Shown: one piece after another, positions 43,092 to 50,281 of the stretch
Layout of the letters: each line of letters begins with the position of its first letter
Numbering within the stretch: position 1 is the first letter of the stretch
Assembly: GCF_004364325.1 (NCBI RefSeq)
Contig: NZ_SOCP01000013.1
Coordinates: forward strand, 182,855-246,854
Direction of reading: 5' to 3'
Source: Actinophytocola oryzae
Lineage (GTDB): Bacteria; Actinomycetota; Actinomycetes; Mycobacteriales; Pseudonocardiaceae
DNA length: 64,000 nt
Position numbers and translations under genes: made by a program
The notes under the pieces: generated by a model
The model's input: only the letters and a program-made list of their open reading frames with translations
Told to the model about the DNA's origin: nothing
The model's database searches: none

Positions 43092-43162
43092 ATCCCGGTC
43101 CAGGGGTCGAACCTGGGCTGTCGGCTTCAAAGGCCGCTGTGCTGCCTCTACACCAACCGGGA
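43092..43162 (-). tRNA. tRNA-Gln (TTG)
   Basis: This is a type I tRNA: acceptor TCCCGGT/ACCGGGA, D-arm GTGTAGAGGCAGCAC, anticodon loop CTTTGAA (anticodon TTG) in a GCGGC/GCCGA stem with an outer G-A mismatch, T-arm CCAGG-TTCGACC-CCTGG. The discriminator would be T instead of the usual G of glutamine tRNAs. It is six bases from tRNA-Gln(CTG). Confidence 0.8.
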
Positions 43163-43166
43163 ACGG

Positions 43167-43239
43167 TGCCCCCACCAGGATTCGAACCTGGACTGGCCGG
43201 ATTCTGAGTCCGGCGCCTCTACCGTTGGGCTACGAGGGC
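43167..43239 (-). tRNA. Type I tRNA with leucine anticodon CAG
   Basis: The acceptor is GCCCTCG/TGGGGGC, the D-arm GCCCAACGGTAGAGGC, the anticodon stem CCGGA/TCCGG around CTCAGAA (CAG, Leu codon CUG), the variable loop only five bases (CCAGT), and the T-arm CCAGG-TTCGAAT-CCTGG. Discriminator A. Leucine tRNAs normally have a long variable arm, so this is a leucine anticodon on a type I body. Which amino acid it carries cannot be told from sequence. Confidence 0.75.
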
Positions 43240-43255
43240 ATTGTTTTCGAATACG

Positions 43256-43329
43256 TGCGGTCGCGGGGATTCGAACCCCGACTGGCCTGGTTCTCGACCA
43301 GGTGCCTCTCCCAGTTGGGCTACAGCCGC
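43256..43329 (-). tRNA. Type I tRNA with anticodon GAG and C33
   Basis: The acceptor is GCGGCTG/CGACCGC with one C-A mismatch, the D-arm GCCCAACTGGGAGAGGC, the anticodon stem CCTGG/CCAGG around TCGAGAA (GAG, Leu codons CUC/CUU), the variable loop five bases (CCAGT), and the T-arm CGGGG-TTCGAAT-CCCCG. Position 33 is C where U is nearly universal. Discriminator A; CCA not encoded. It is the first gene of the array in the direction of transcription. The anticodon arm resembles that of actinobacterial tRNA-His. Confidence 0.7.
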
Positions 43330-43367
43330 GGGCGGAATGCATTTCTCGCGCACCCCGAACGAAGAAA

Positions 43368-43397
43368 GCCGCCCTGGTCGGTTTCCCGACGGGCGGC
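43368..43397 (-). terminator. Rho-independent terminator before tRNA array
   Basis: On the minus strand GCCGCCC-GTCGG...CCGAC-GGGCGGC forms a long stem and is followed by TTTCTTCG. It lies about 200 bases past the ArsR-like gene stop and 38 bases before the first tRNA, so it separates the two transcripts. Confidence 0.65.
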
Positions 43398-43419
43398 TCC
43401 CGTGTCATGACCCTCTACG

Positions 43420-43548
43420 TCATGGCGGGGAGCCTGAGCTGCCAAGAAGCTGTCGCAGCAGGGAGGAGGGACTCGACGACACGAGCATGCCGGAAGCCGC
43501 GACCGCCATGGCCCGGCGCCGCGTCACCTGCTCCCGCTCGTTCGTCAT
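43420..43548 (-). CDS. Possible 42-residue small protein
   Basis: An ATG at 43548 opens MTNEREQVTRRRAMAVAASG... ending LLGSSGSPP. The RRRAMAVAASGMLV stretch looks like a short basic-hydrophobic leader. No good Shine-Dalgarno is present and no family is recognised. It lies between the ArsR-like gene and the terminator, so it could be the last cistron of that transcript. Confidence 0.3.
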   Translation of the reverse strand: MTNEREQVTRRRAMAVAASGMLVSSSPSSLLRQLLGSSGSPP

Positions 43549-43600
43549 GCGTTCATCATCACCGAAACGCGCGGGCACGTCAATCATTATTTCGCGGAAA

Positions 43601-44593
43601 TCAGTTCGCCGCGACGAGCTGGTCACCGAGTGCGGTCCGCTGATAAAGAACTGCGCGGCCGTCCCGGCGCGAGGAAAGGATTCCGGCGGCCCGCAGCGAC
43701 CTCAGGTGCACGTTGAGTGTCGGCGCGGCCAGCGCGAGCTGTGCGGCCAGCTGCGTGGTCGACATCGGCAGCTCCAGCAGCGCGAGGATGGTGGCCCTGG
43801 TGCGGCCCATGACGTCGGCGAGCGGTGAGTCGGTGACGTCGGGCGCCGACTCCCACAGCCTGCCGAGGCCCCGCGGCGAGTAGGTGAGGCTCGGGAGGGG
43901 GTCGGCGGTGCTCACGAGTACGTCCGGCCACGCGAACGCGCAGGGGACCAGCAGCAGGCCGCGTTCCCGCAGTCGCGCGCGGCCTTCGTAGTACTTGACG
44001 ATCGTGAGCAGGTCGCCGCGCATGGCGACCGACGGGTGCAGGGTCGCGAAGAGCCGTGCGACACCGCCGGTGGCCAGCTCGTCGAGCCGGTGGGTGAGGT
44101 CGGCCCGCAGCAGGGCGTGGATGCGCGGCCAGTGCGGCTCGACCGCGGCGCGGAAGTACGCGGCCAGCTCGTCGACGATCCGGCCGCGGGCTCGCGCGGG
44201 GTCGGCGAGCAGCTCACGCATGAGGTCGGCGCGTCGCTCCCGGCCCGGTCCCCGCTGGGCGACCTCGTGCCCGGCGAGGTGGGACAGCTCGTGGACCACG
44301 GTGTCCATGTCGGTGTCGGCCACCTGGGCGAGGCTCGCCGCCATGCTGGTGGTGCGGCCGGGCGGGGTGGGGACGAGGAAGTCCGGAACGTAGCCGGTGG
44401 GTCGGACGAGTGCGGTGAGCAGCTCCATGTCCACGCCGCCGAGCCGGTCGGCGACGGTGGTGAGCCACGGGCCGTGCAGGCCGTTGCGGCGGCCGAGGGA
44501 GTACGCACGCAGGCTCGCCACGGCCTCGGCGACCGGCGAGAACGCGAACCGGATCCGCCGGTAGTCCTCTGGCGTGAACTCCAGCTCGATCAC
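43601..44593 (-). CDS. DUF5937 / ArsR-type winged-helix regulator
   Basis: The 330-residue protein from the GTG at 44593 (VIELEFTPEDYRRIRFAFSPVAEAVASLRAY) has the DUF5937 N-terminal domain and a C-terminal ArsR-type winged helix (MGRTRATILALLELPMSTTQLAAQLALAAPTLNVHLRSLRAAGILSSRRDGRAVLY). TAATCT lies nine bases before the GTG, pointing to a leaderless transcript. A dyad GATTAG/CTAATC (44603-44622) overlaps that promoter and the start region of the divergent gene, so autoregulation and control of the neighbour are likely. The ligand is unknown; no metal-binding cysteine motif is visible. Confidence 0.88.
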   Translation of the reverse strand: MIELEFTPEDYRRIRFAFSPVAEAVASLRAYSLGRRNGLHGPWLTTVADRLGGVDMELLTALVRPTGYVPDFLVPTPPGRTTSMAASLAQVADTDMDTVVHELSHLAGHEVAQRGPGRERRADLMRELLADPARARGRIVDELAAYFRAAVEPHWPRIHALLRADLTHRLDELATGGVARLFATLHPSVAMRGDLLTIVKYYEGRARLRERGLLLVPCAFAWPDVLVSTADPLPSLTYSPRGLGRLWESAPDVTDSPLADVMGRTRATILALLELPMSTTQLAAQLALAAPTLNVHLRSLRAAGILSSRRDGRAVLYQRTALGDQLVAAN

Positions 44594-44602
44594 GAGGCGT
44601 GA

Positions 44603-44622
44603 GATTAGCCGTGTGCCTAATC
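44603..44622. promoter_or_regulatory. GATTAG-N8-CTAATC operator-like dyad
   Basis: The inverted repeat sits between the divergent ArsR-like gene and the questin-oxidase-like gene and contains the TAATCT -10 element of the regulator on the minus strand. It is the natural binding site for the regulator itself. Confidence 0.55.
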
Positions 44623-44654
44623 GTCGGCCGGGTCGCGAAGCGCCTGTCATCGTC

Positions 44655-45695
44655 GTGCTCGTGTGCGACGACCTCTTGACGGCCTACGAACGGCTGCACG
44701 ACGCGGGCCCCGAGTTCGGTGGGGACGAGGAGGGCGACCACGGGCTGACGAACCACGGCCCGATGGCGGCGGAGGTGGTGGTCCGGCGTGGCCTGGACCT
44801 CCGGCTCGACAGGTGGCTCGACCGGTACGTCGAGCGGCTGACCCCACTGCCGTCACCTGGTCAGCCGATCACCGACTGGCGCGCCGCGCTCGGTGATCCC
44901 CGCCGCCTCGCCGACTGGACGGCGTTCTTCCGGGCGGAGGTCCGGTCGCGGCCGTGGCGGGAGGTGCTCGCGTCGTGGTGGCCGCGTCTCCTGCCGGGCA
45001 TCGCGGCCGGGTCGACGCACGGGGTCATCCGTGTCGGCCACGCGGTGCGGGCGCTGCGGGTGAGGTCGGGGCCGCTCGTGCTCGACGAGCTGGCCAACGG
45101 GCTCGCGTTCTGGGCGGCCCGGTCCCGTGTGCTGCCGGGTGGCCGGGGCGTCGGGGCCCTCTCCCCCGCTGCCGCGCTTTCGGCGTTGCCCACGCTGCCG
45201 TCGCGGTCCGGCCTGATCGCACACCGGCTGACCAGACTCGCCGCACTGCCGCAGTGGCCTGCCGCGGTCGGGTCGCTGTCGGTGCCCGCCGACCCGGACG
45301 ACGTGCCCGAGGTGCTGGGTGCCCTGGTCGACGCGGCGACGGTCCGGTACCTGAGCGTGGGCCGGTCCTCCCCGGTGCTGCTGGTCCACACGGCGACGGC
45401 GCCGAACGCGGTGCTGCACTGCCTTCCCGTGCTGCCCAAGGACTTGTGGCGCCGGAGTCTCGCGGCGGCCTGGGCCGCCGCGGCAGCCGTCACCGTCACC
45501 TACGCGGGGCCGCCGACCCGGTCCTCGGCACTGCCGCGCGGTGACGACCCGGTCGGCGTCCTGCTCGACCGGGCGGCCGACCACCAGGACGAACACGTGA
45601 TCAAGTTCGCCGACACGGCCGTGGAGTCCTTCGCCAGGACCGGTGACCACGACGCACTGGCCGCCGCCCACCTGGCGGCAGACCTGGTCAAGTAA
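44655..45695 (+). CDS. Questin-oxidase-like (DUF4243) protein
   Basis: The protein of about 346 residues opens ...LLTAYERLHDAGPEFGG...LTNHGPMAAEVVVRRG, the hallmark of the questin oxidase family, whose fungal members cleave an anthraquinone ring in a Baeyer-Villiger-like reaction. Further conserved stretches are STHGVIRVGHAVRAL, LANGLAFWAAR and a His-rich-region motif HQDEHVIKFADTAVE near the end. The start is uncertain (GTG at 44613, 44655 or 44661). It is divergent from the ArsR-like regulator, a pairing suggesting induction by a substrate. A palindromic repeat follows directly. Confidence 0.8.
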   Translation: MLVCDDLLTAYERLHDAGPEFGGDEEGDHGLTNHGPMAAEVVVRRGLDLRLDRWLDRYVERLTPLPSPGQPITDWRAALGDPRRLADWTAFFRAEVRSRPWREVLASWWPRLLPGIAAGSTHGVIRVGHAVRALRVRSGPLVLDELANGLAFWAARSRVLPGGRGVGALSPAAALSALPTLPSRSGLIAHRLTRLAALPQWPAAVGSLSVPADPDDVPEVLGALVDAATVRYLSVGRSSPVLLVHTATAPNAVLHCLPVLPKDLWRRSLAAAWAAAAAVTVTYAGPPTRSSALPRGDDPVGVLLDRAADHQDEHVIKFADTAVESFARTGDHDALAAAHLAADLVK

Positions 45696-45717
45696 CCCGC
45701 CGCCTCGCCTCCGGTCC

Positions 45718-45770
45718 GCACTGAAGGACGCCTTCGTAACGCCCAGCGTTAGGAAGGCGTCTTTCAGTGC
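45718..45770. repeat. Dispersed 53-bp palindrome, copy 2 (terminator position)
   Basis: The left arm (45718-45742) is identical to that of the copy at 9100; the right arm (45746-45770) has two changes, one of which keeps a G-T pair. The loop is CCA. It begins 22 bases after the questin-oxidase-like stop, where a terminator is expected. Confidence 0.88.
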
Positions 45771-45809
45771 ATTCGGGCGGGTCGGTCGAGGGCGGGGGCG
45801 GACGCGGGC

Positions 45810-45827
45810 TCCGGAACCGGTTCCGGA
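45810..45827. promoter_or_regulatory. 18-bp perfect palindrome, LacI-type operator
   Basis: TCCGGAACCGGTTCCGGA is a perfect palindrome with the central AACCGGTT found in many LacI-family operators. It ends 27 bases upstream of a TTGACA -35 hexamer leading to the sugar dehydrogenase operon. The cognate repressor is not in the window. Confidence 0.6.
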
Positions 45828-45854
45828 AAAAGTGAAGGGCGCCTGCGAAATTTC

Positions 45855-45881
45855 TTGACAGCAAGTATCGGAATCTACAAA
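45855..45881 (+). promoter_or_regulatory. Promoter of secreted sugar-dehydrogenase operon
   Basis: A consensus TTGACA (45855-45860) is followed after 15 bases by TACAAA (45876-45881); an alternative -10 reading is AAAGAT a few bases on. The surrounding DNA is AT-rich for this genome. Transcription would run into the decayed leader gene at 45953 and then the dehydrogenase. Confidence 0.6.
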
Positions 45882-45952
45882 GATCCGACGTAAGGTCGCG
45901 CAAGTTCCCTGCTTGGATCGATCAAGGACAACGGCTGTCCGAAGGAGATCCG

Positions 45953-46230
45953 ATGACTCGCCGGCATCTGTCGTTCGCGGTGCTCGCCACCACCGCGACA
46001 GGGCTTCCGTGGTCGCCGTCCCGCAGACGGTGGCCGCGCCCGGTATCCCGGCGTGGCAGGACGACGTCCTCGTCGTCCCCACGCCCTCCCTCTTCCGCGT
46101 CACGACTGGCACAACGAACGGCACGGTCGGCTTCCCGCCCCGTGCCGGTCACTCGTGCGCGGAGAACGCGGGGGCATCGCCACTGACCGCGCACCACAGC
46201 GTGGCCAGCCCCCGGGCAAGTTCGATCTGA
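45953..46230 (+). pseudogene. Frameshifted small secreted protein
   Basis: An excellent GAAGGAGATCCG precedes ATG 45953, which opens a signal-peptide-like MTRRHLSFAVLATTATG, but then the frame turns into Arg/Ser-rich nonsense. The sensible continuation is in another frame: ASVVAVPQTVAAPGIPAWQDDVLVVPTPSLF then RVTTGTTNGTVGFPPRAGHSCAEN up to the stop at 46230. The join needs a frameshift around 46003-46010. The gene was evidently the first cistron of the dehydrogenase operon. A sequencing error is the alternative explanation. Confidence 0.6.
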
Positions 46231-46249
46231 TCACCAACCGAGGAGAACC

Positions 46250-49069
46250 ATGAGGGTCAACGGATCGCGGCGGCGATCCCTGCTCGTCGCGGCGACCATG
46301 GTGGCAGCCATGGCCGTCTCGACGCCCGCCGCACAGGCCGGTTCGGTCATCCCGCCCGGCGACTACCAACAGGTGTCGCTGGCCAGCGGGTCGGGCGAAC
46401 TCGGGGAACCGATGTCACTCGCCGTCCTGCCCAACAGGTCGGTCGTGCACACCGCGAGGGACGGCACACTCCGGGTCACGGACGCCGCGGGCAACACCAA
46501 GACGGCAGGCAAGCTCAACGTCTACACCCACGACGAGGAAGGGCTCCAGGGCGTCGCGGTCGATCCCGGTTTCGCCAGCAACCGCTACATCTGGCTGTAC
46601 TACTCCGCCCGACTGTCCACTCCGGACGGTGACTCGCCGACCGAGGGCACGCAGGCCGACTGGGATCGCTGGAAGGGCGAGCTGCACCTGTCGCGGTTCA
46701 CGCTCAACTCCGACGACACGCTCAACCTCGGCAGCGAGAAGGTCACGCTGGTCGTGCAGAACGACCGTGGCCAGTGCTGTCACGTCGGCGGCGACATCGA
46801 CTTCGACGCCCAGGGCAACCTGTACCTGACCACGGGTGACGACACCAACCCGTTCCAGTCGGACAGCTTCTCGCCGATCGACGAGCGCACGAACCGCAAC
46901 CCGCAGTTCGACGCGCAGCGCAGCTCCGGCAACACCAACGACCTGCGCGGCAAGCTGTTGCGGATCCACCCGCAGCCGGACGGCACCTACACGATCCCGT
47001 CCGGCAACCTGTTCGCGCCCGGCACGTCCGGCACGCGGCCCGAGATCTACGCGATGGGCTTCCGCAACCCGTTCCGCATGAGCGTGGACAAGGCCACCGG
47101 CGTCGTCTACCTCGGCGACTACGGGCCGGACGCGGGTGCCACGAACGCGAACCGCGGCCCCGGCGGCCAGGTCGAGTTCAACCGCATCACCGGGCCGGGC
47201 AACTTCGGCTGGCCGTACTGCACCGGCACGAACACCTCGAGCGAGACCTACAACGACTTCACGTTCCCCAGCGGTCCGTCGGGCGGGAAGTTCGACTGCT
47301 CCACCGGTCCGACGAACAACTCCTTCCGCAACACCGGCCAGCAGAAGCTGCCCGCGCCCAAGCCCGCGTGGATCAAGTACGGCGGCGACTCGGGCACCCC
47401 GCCGGAGTTCGGTGGCGGCTCCGAGTCCCCGATGGGTGGCCCGGTCTACCGCTACGACGCGAACCTGAACTCGAGCGTCAAGTTCCCGCAGTCGCTCAAC
47501 GGCCGGTTCTTCGCCGGTGAGTACGGCCGCAAGTGGATCAAGGCCATCGAGGTCACGAGCAGCGGCGGTGTCGGCGACATCGGCGCGTTCCCGTGGACCG
47601 GCACGCAGGTCATGGACATGGCCTTCGGTCCGGACGGCGCGCTGTACGTCCTCGACTACGGCACCGGCGCGAACAACGCGGCCCTGTTCCGCGTCGAGTA
47701 CATCGGCGGCACCAACCGCAACCCGATCGCCAAGGCGGCGGGCAACCCGACCTCGGGGCGCGCACCGCTGACGGTCGCGTTCTCCTCCGCGGGCAGCTCC
47801 GACCCGGAGGGCGGCGCGCTGTCCTACCAGTGGAACTTCGGTGACGGCGGCACGTCGACGGCGGCCAACCCTTCGCACACCTACACGGGCAACGGCAACT
47901 TCTCGGCGACGCTCACGGTCCGCGACCCGCAGGGGTTGACCGGCTCGGCGAACGTGCAGATCTCCGTCGGCAACACGGCACCCTCGGTGAACCTGACGAA
48001 CCCGGTCAACGGTCAGCTGTTCTCCTTCGGTGACACGGTGCCGTTCCAGGTGAGCGTGTCCGACCCGGAGGACGGCACGATCGACTGCAACCGGGTCAAG
48101 GTCACCTACTTCCTCGGCCACGACCAGCACCAGCACCAGATCACCCAGAAGACCGGGTGCTCCGGCTCGATCGCGGTGCCGATCGACGGTGAGCACGACC
48201 CGTCGGCGAACGTGTTCGGCGTGATCGACGCCGAGTACACCGACAACGGCGGCCTGACCACGCACAGTCAGCGCATCCTGCAGCCAAGGCACCGGCAGGC
48301 CGAGCACTTCGGTGCGCAGCAGGGCCTCCAGACCGCGGCGCACGCGGGTGCCGAGGGCGGCACGACGGTCGGGTTCACCGACAACGGCGACTGGATCTCG
48401 TTCACGCCCTACGCGTTGAACGCCGTCCGGTCGATCACCGCGCGTGTCTCGTCGGGTGGCCCCGGCGGCACGATCGAGGTGCGTGCCGGGTCGGCGACCG
48501 GGACGCTGCTCGGCTCGGTCGCGGTCGCCCCGACGGGCAGTTGGGACACGTTCACGAACGTGTCGGCGAACCTGAGCGCGGGTCCGTCCGGCACCAGCAC
48601 GCTCTACCTGGTGTTCAAGGGCGTCACCGGGCAGGGCAACCTGTTCGACCTCGACTCCTGGACCTTCGGCACCGCCACCACCTCGCCGACGACCACGGTC
48701 GAGGCGGAGACGCCGTCGTCGCTCTCGGGTGTGCAGGCGGCGGCGCACGCAGGCGCGAGCGGCGGCTTCACCCTCGGCTACATCGAGAACGGCGACTGGG
48801 CCGGGTACTCGACGGTGAACACCAACGGCATGCGGCGGTTGACGGCGAGGATCTCCTCGGCGGGCGCGGGCGGCACGATCCAGATCCGCTCCGGGTCGCA
48901 GACGGGCACCCTGCTCGGCTCGCTCACCGTGCCGGTGACCGGTAACTGGGAGACCTTCCAGGACGTCTCGGTCTCGTGGACCGCGAACGCCAGCGGCCCG
49001 CTGTTCCTCGTGTTCACCGGCGGCGCGGGCTCCCTGTTCGACATCGACACGTTCACCATCTCCTCCTGA
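46250..49069 (+). CDS. Secreted PQQ-type sugar dehydrogenase with PKD and two CBM6 domains
   Basis: The 939-residue protein has a signal peptide (MRVNGSRRRSLLVAATMVAAMAVSTPAAQAG), a six-bladed propeller like soluble glucose/sorbosone dehydrogenases (about 35-480; LQGVAVDPGFASNRYIWLYYS, GGDIDFDAQGNLYLTTGDDTNPF, YAMGFRNPFRMSVD, FFAGEYGRKWIKAIE), a PKD domain (about 490-575, SYQWNFGDGGTS), an inter-domain of about 100 residues, and two CBM6-like domains (about 685-805 and 820-939; VGFTDNGDWISF and LGYIENGDWAGY). It likely oxidises sugars while bound to polysaccharide. AACCGAGGAG precedes the ATG. Confidence 0.9.
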   Translation: MRVNGSRRRSLLVAATMVAAMAVSTPAAQAGSVIPPGDYQQVSLASGSGELGEPMSLAVLPNRSVVHTARDGTLRVTDAAGNTKTAGKLNVYTHDEEGLQGVAVDPGFASNRYIWLYYSARLSTPDGDSPTEGTQADWDRWKGELHLSRFTLNSDDTLNLGSEKVTLVVQNDRGQCCHVGGDIDFDAQGNLYLTTGDDTNPFQSDSFSPIDERTNRNPQFDAQRSSGNTNDLRGKLLRIHPQPDGTYTIPSGNLFAPGTSGTRPEIYAMGFRNPFRMSVDKATGVVYLGDYGPDAGATNANRGPGGQVEFNRITGPGNFGWPYCTGTNTSSETYNDFTFPSGPSGGKFDCSTGPTNNSFRNTGQQKLPAPKPAWIKYGGDSGTPPEFGGGSESPMGGPVYRYDANLNSSVKFPQSLNGRFFAGEYGRKWIKAIEVTSSGGVGDIGAFPWTGTQVMDMAFGPDGALYVLDYGTGANNAALFRVEYIGGTNRNPIAKAAGNPTSGRAPLTVAFSSAGSSDPEGGALSYQWNFGDGGTSTAANPSHTYTGNGNFSATLTVRDPQGLTGSANVQISVGNTAPSVNLTNPVNGQLFSFGDTVPFQVSVSDPEDGTIDCNRVKVTYFLGHDQHQHQITQKTGCSGSIAVPIDGEHDPSANVFGVIDAEYTDNGGLTTHSQRILQPRHRQAEHFGAQQGLQTAAHAGAEGGTTVGFTDNGDWISFTPYALNAVRSITARVSSGGPGGTIEVRAGSATGTLLGSVAVAPTGSWDTFTNVSANLSAGPSGTSTLYLVFKGVTGQGNLFDLDSWTFGTATTSPTTTVEAETPSSLSGVQAAAHAGASGGFTLGYIENGDWAGYSTVNTNGMRRLTARISSAGAGGTIQIRSGSQTGTLLGSLTVPVTGNWETFQDVSVSWTANASGPLFLVFTGGAGSLFDIDTFTISS

Positions 49070-49079
49070 GAGGGCAGCC

Positions 49080-50246
49080 ATGAACGAACTCTCCCGGCGC
49101 GCGGTGTTACGCGGCATCGGCGCCATCGGGATCGGCGCGGGCGGCCTCGCGATGTTCCCGTCCGTCGCGGCCGCGGCAACGCTGACCAGGGTCCTGGTCT
49201 TCTCCAAGACCGCGGGCTTCCGGCACGACTCGATCCCCGCGGGCATCGCGGCGATCCGCACCCTCGGCTCGCAGAACGGCTTCACCGTCGACGCGACCGA
49301 GGACGCGGCCGCCTTCACCACGGCGAACCTCGCGCAGTACCAGGTGGTCGTCTGGCTCTCGACCACCGGTGACGTGCTCAACGCCGCGCAGCAGACGGCG
49401 TTCGAGTCCTATGTGAACGGCGGCGGCGGGTACGTCGGCGTGCACGCCGCTGCCGACACCGAGTACGACTGGGCGTGGTACGGCGGCTGCTGCGGCGCCT
49501 ACTTCTCGTCGCACCCGGCGCAGCAGCAGGCGACGGTCGTGGTCGAGGACCGGACGAGCGACTCGACGGCGCACCTGCCCGCCACGTGGAGCCGGTTCGA
49601 CGAGCTGTACAACTACCGGACGAACCCCCGGCCGAACGTGCACGTGCTGATGCGCCTGGACGAGTCGTCCTACAGCGGCGGGACGATGGGCTCGGACCAC
49701 CCGATCACGTGGTGGCACGACGTGGGCAGCGGACGGGCCTGGTACACCGGGCTCGGCCACACCATCGAGTCGTACTCCGACCCCCTGTTCACCCGCATGT
49801 TGTTGGGCGGCATCAGGATCGCGGCCAAGGCGACGACCACGACCCCGCCGCCCACCGACATCGAGCTGGCCCGTGGCCGTCCCGTCACGGTGTCGAGCGT
49901 CGAGTCGGGCACCGCGCACAACGGCGCCAACGCCGTGGACGGCAACTCCGGCACCCGGTGGAGCAGCGCGTTCGCCGACCCGCAGTGGATCAGTGTCGAC
50001 CTCGGCTCGACACGCCAGGTCCGCCGCGTGCGCCTGACGTGGGAGGCCGCGTACGGGCGCGCGTACCGGGTGGAGACCTCGACCAACAACTCGACCTGGC
50101 AGCAGGTGTACTCGACGACCACCGGCGACGGTGGCACCGACGACATCACCGTGTCCGCCAGTGCGAGGTACGTCCGGGTCACCGGCACCCAACGCGCCAC
50201 GCAGTGGGGTTACTCGCTGTGGGAGCTGTCGGTGCTCGGCACCTGA
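49080..50246 (+). CDS. Tat-exported ThuA-domain protein with discoidin (F5/8C) domain
   Basis: The 388-residue protein has a twin-arginine leader (LSRRAVLRGIGAIGIGAG). The ThuA domain (about 36-250) is a trehalose-utilisation-type glutamine-amidotransferase-like fold: TRVLVFSKTAGFRHDSIPAG, VVVWLSTTGDVLN, GGGGYVGVHAAADTEYDW and GSDHPITWWHDVGSGRAWYTGLGHTIESY. A C-terminal discoidin domain (about 262-388, PVTVSSVESGTAHNGANAVDG...WISVDLGSTRQV) would bind carbohydrate. It begins 11 bases after the dehydrogenase stop, so the two are one operon, matching the frequent ThuA-dehydrogenase pairing. Confidence 0.9.
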   Translation: MNELSRRAVLRGIGAIGIGAGGLAMFPSVAAAATLTRVLVFSKTAGFRHDSIPAGIAAIRTLGSQNGFTVDATEDAAAFTTANLAQYQVVVWLSTTGDVLNAAQQTAFESYVNGGGGYVGVHAAADTEYDWAWYGGCCGAYFSSHPAQQQATVVVEDRTSDSTAHLPATWSRFDELYNYRTNPRPNVHVLMRLDESSYSGGTMGSDHPITWWHDVGSGRAWYTGLGHTIESYSDPLFTRMLLGGIRIAAKATTTTPPPTDIELARGRPVTVSSVESGTAHNGANAVDGNSGTRWSSAFADPQWISVDLGSTRQVRRVRLTWEAAYGRAYRVETSTNNSTWQQVYSTTTGDGGTDDITVSASARYVRVTGTQRATQWGYSLWELSVLGT

Positions 50247-50247
50247 T

Positions 50248-50272
50248 TTACATACATACAGTCCGTACGTAA
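50248..50272. promoter_or_regulatory. TetR-type operator over a leaderless promoter
   Basis: TTACATAC-N9-GTACGTAA is a near-perfect dyad (7 of 8). The -10 candidate TAAGAT (50270-50275) ends seven bases before the ATG of the hydrolase, so the repressor would cover the promoter of its own operon. The TetR gene is the second cistron. Confidence 0.65.
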
Positions 50273-50281
50273 GATGCGGGC

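Noticed and set aside
42760..43410. Several open frames with GSNLG-like motifs
   Set aside because: They are translations of tRNA T-arms (GGTTCGAATCC type) in the tRNA array, not proteins.
46415..49381. 988-residue minus-strand open frame
   Set aside because: It mirrors the secreted sugar dehydrogenase gene, whose signal peptide, propeller and CBM6 domains are clear. The antisense frame has no recognisable domain.
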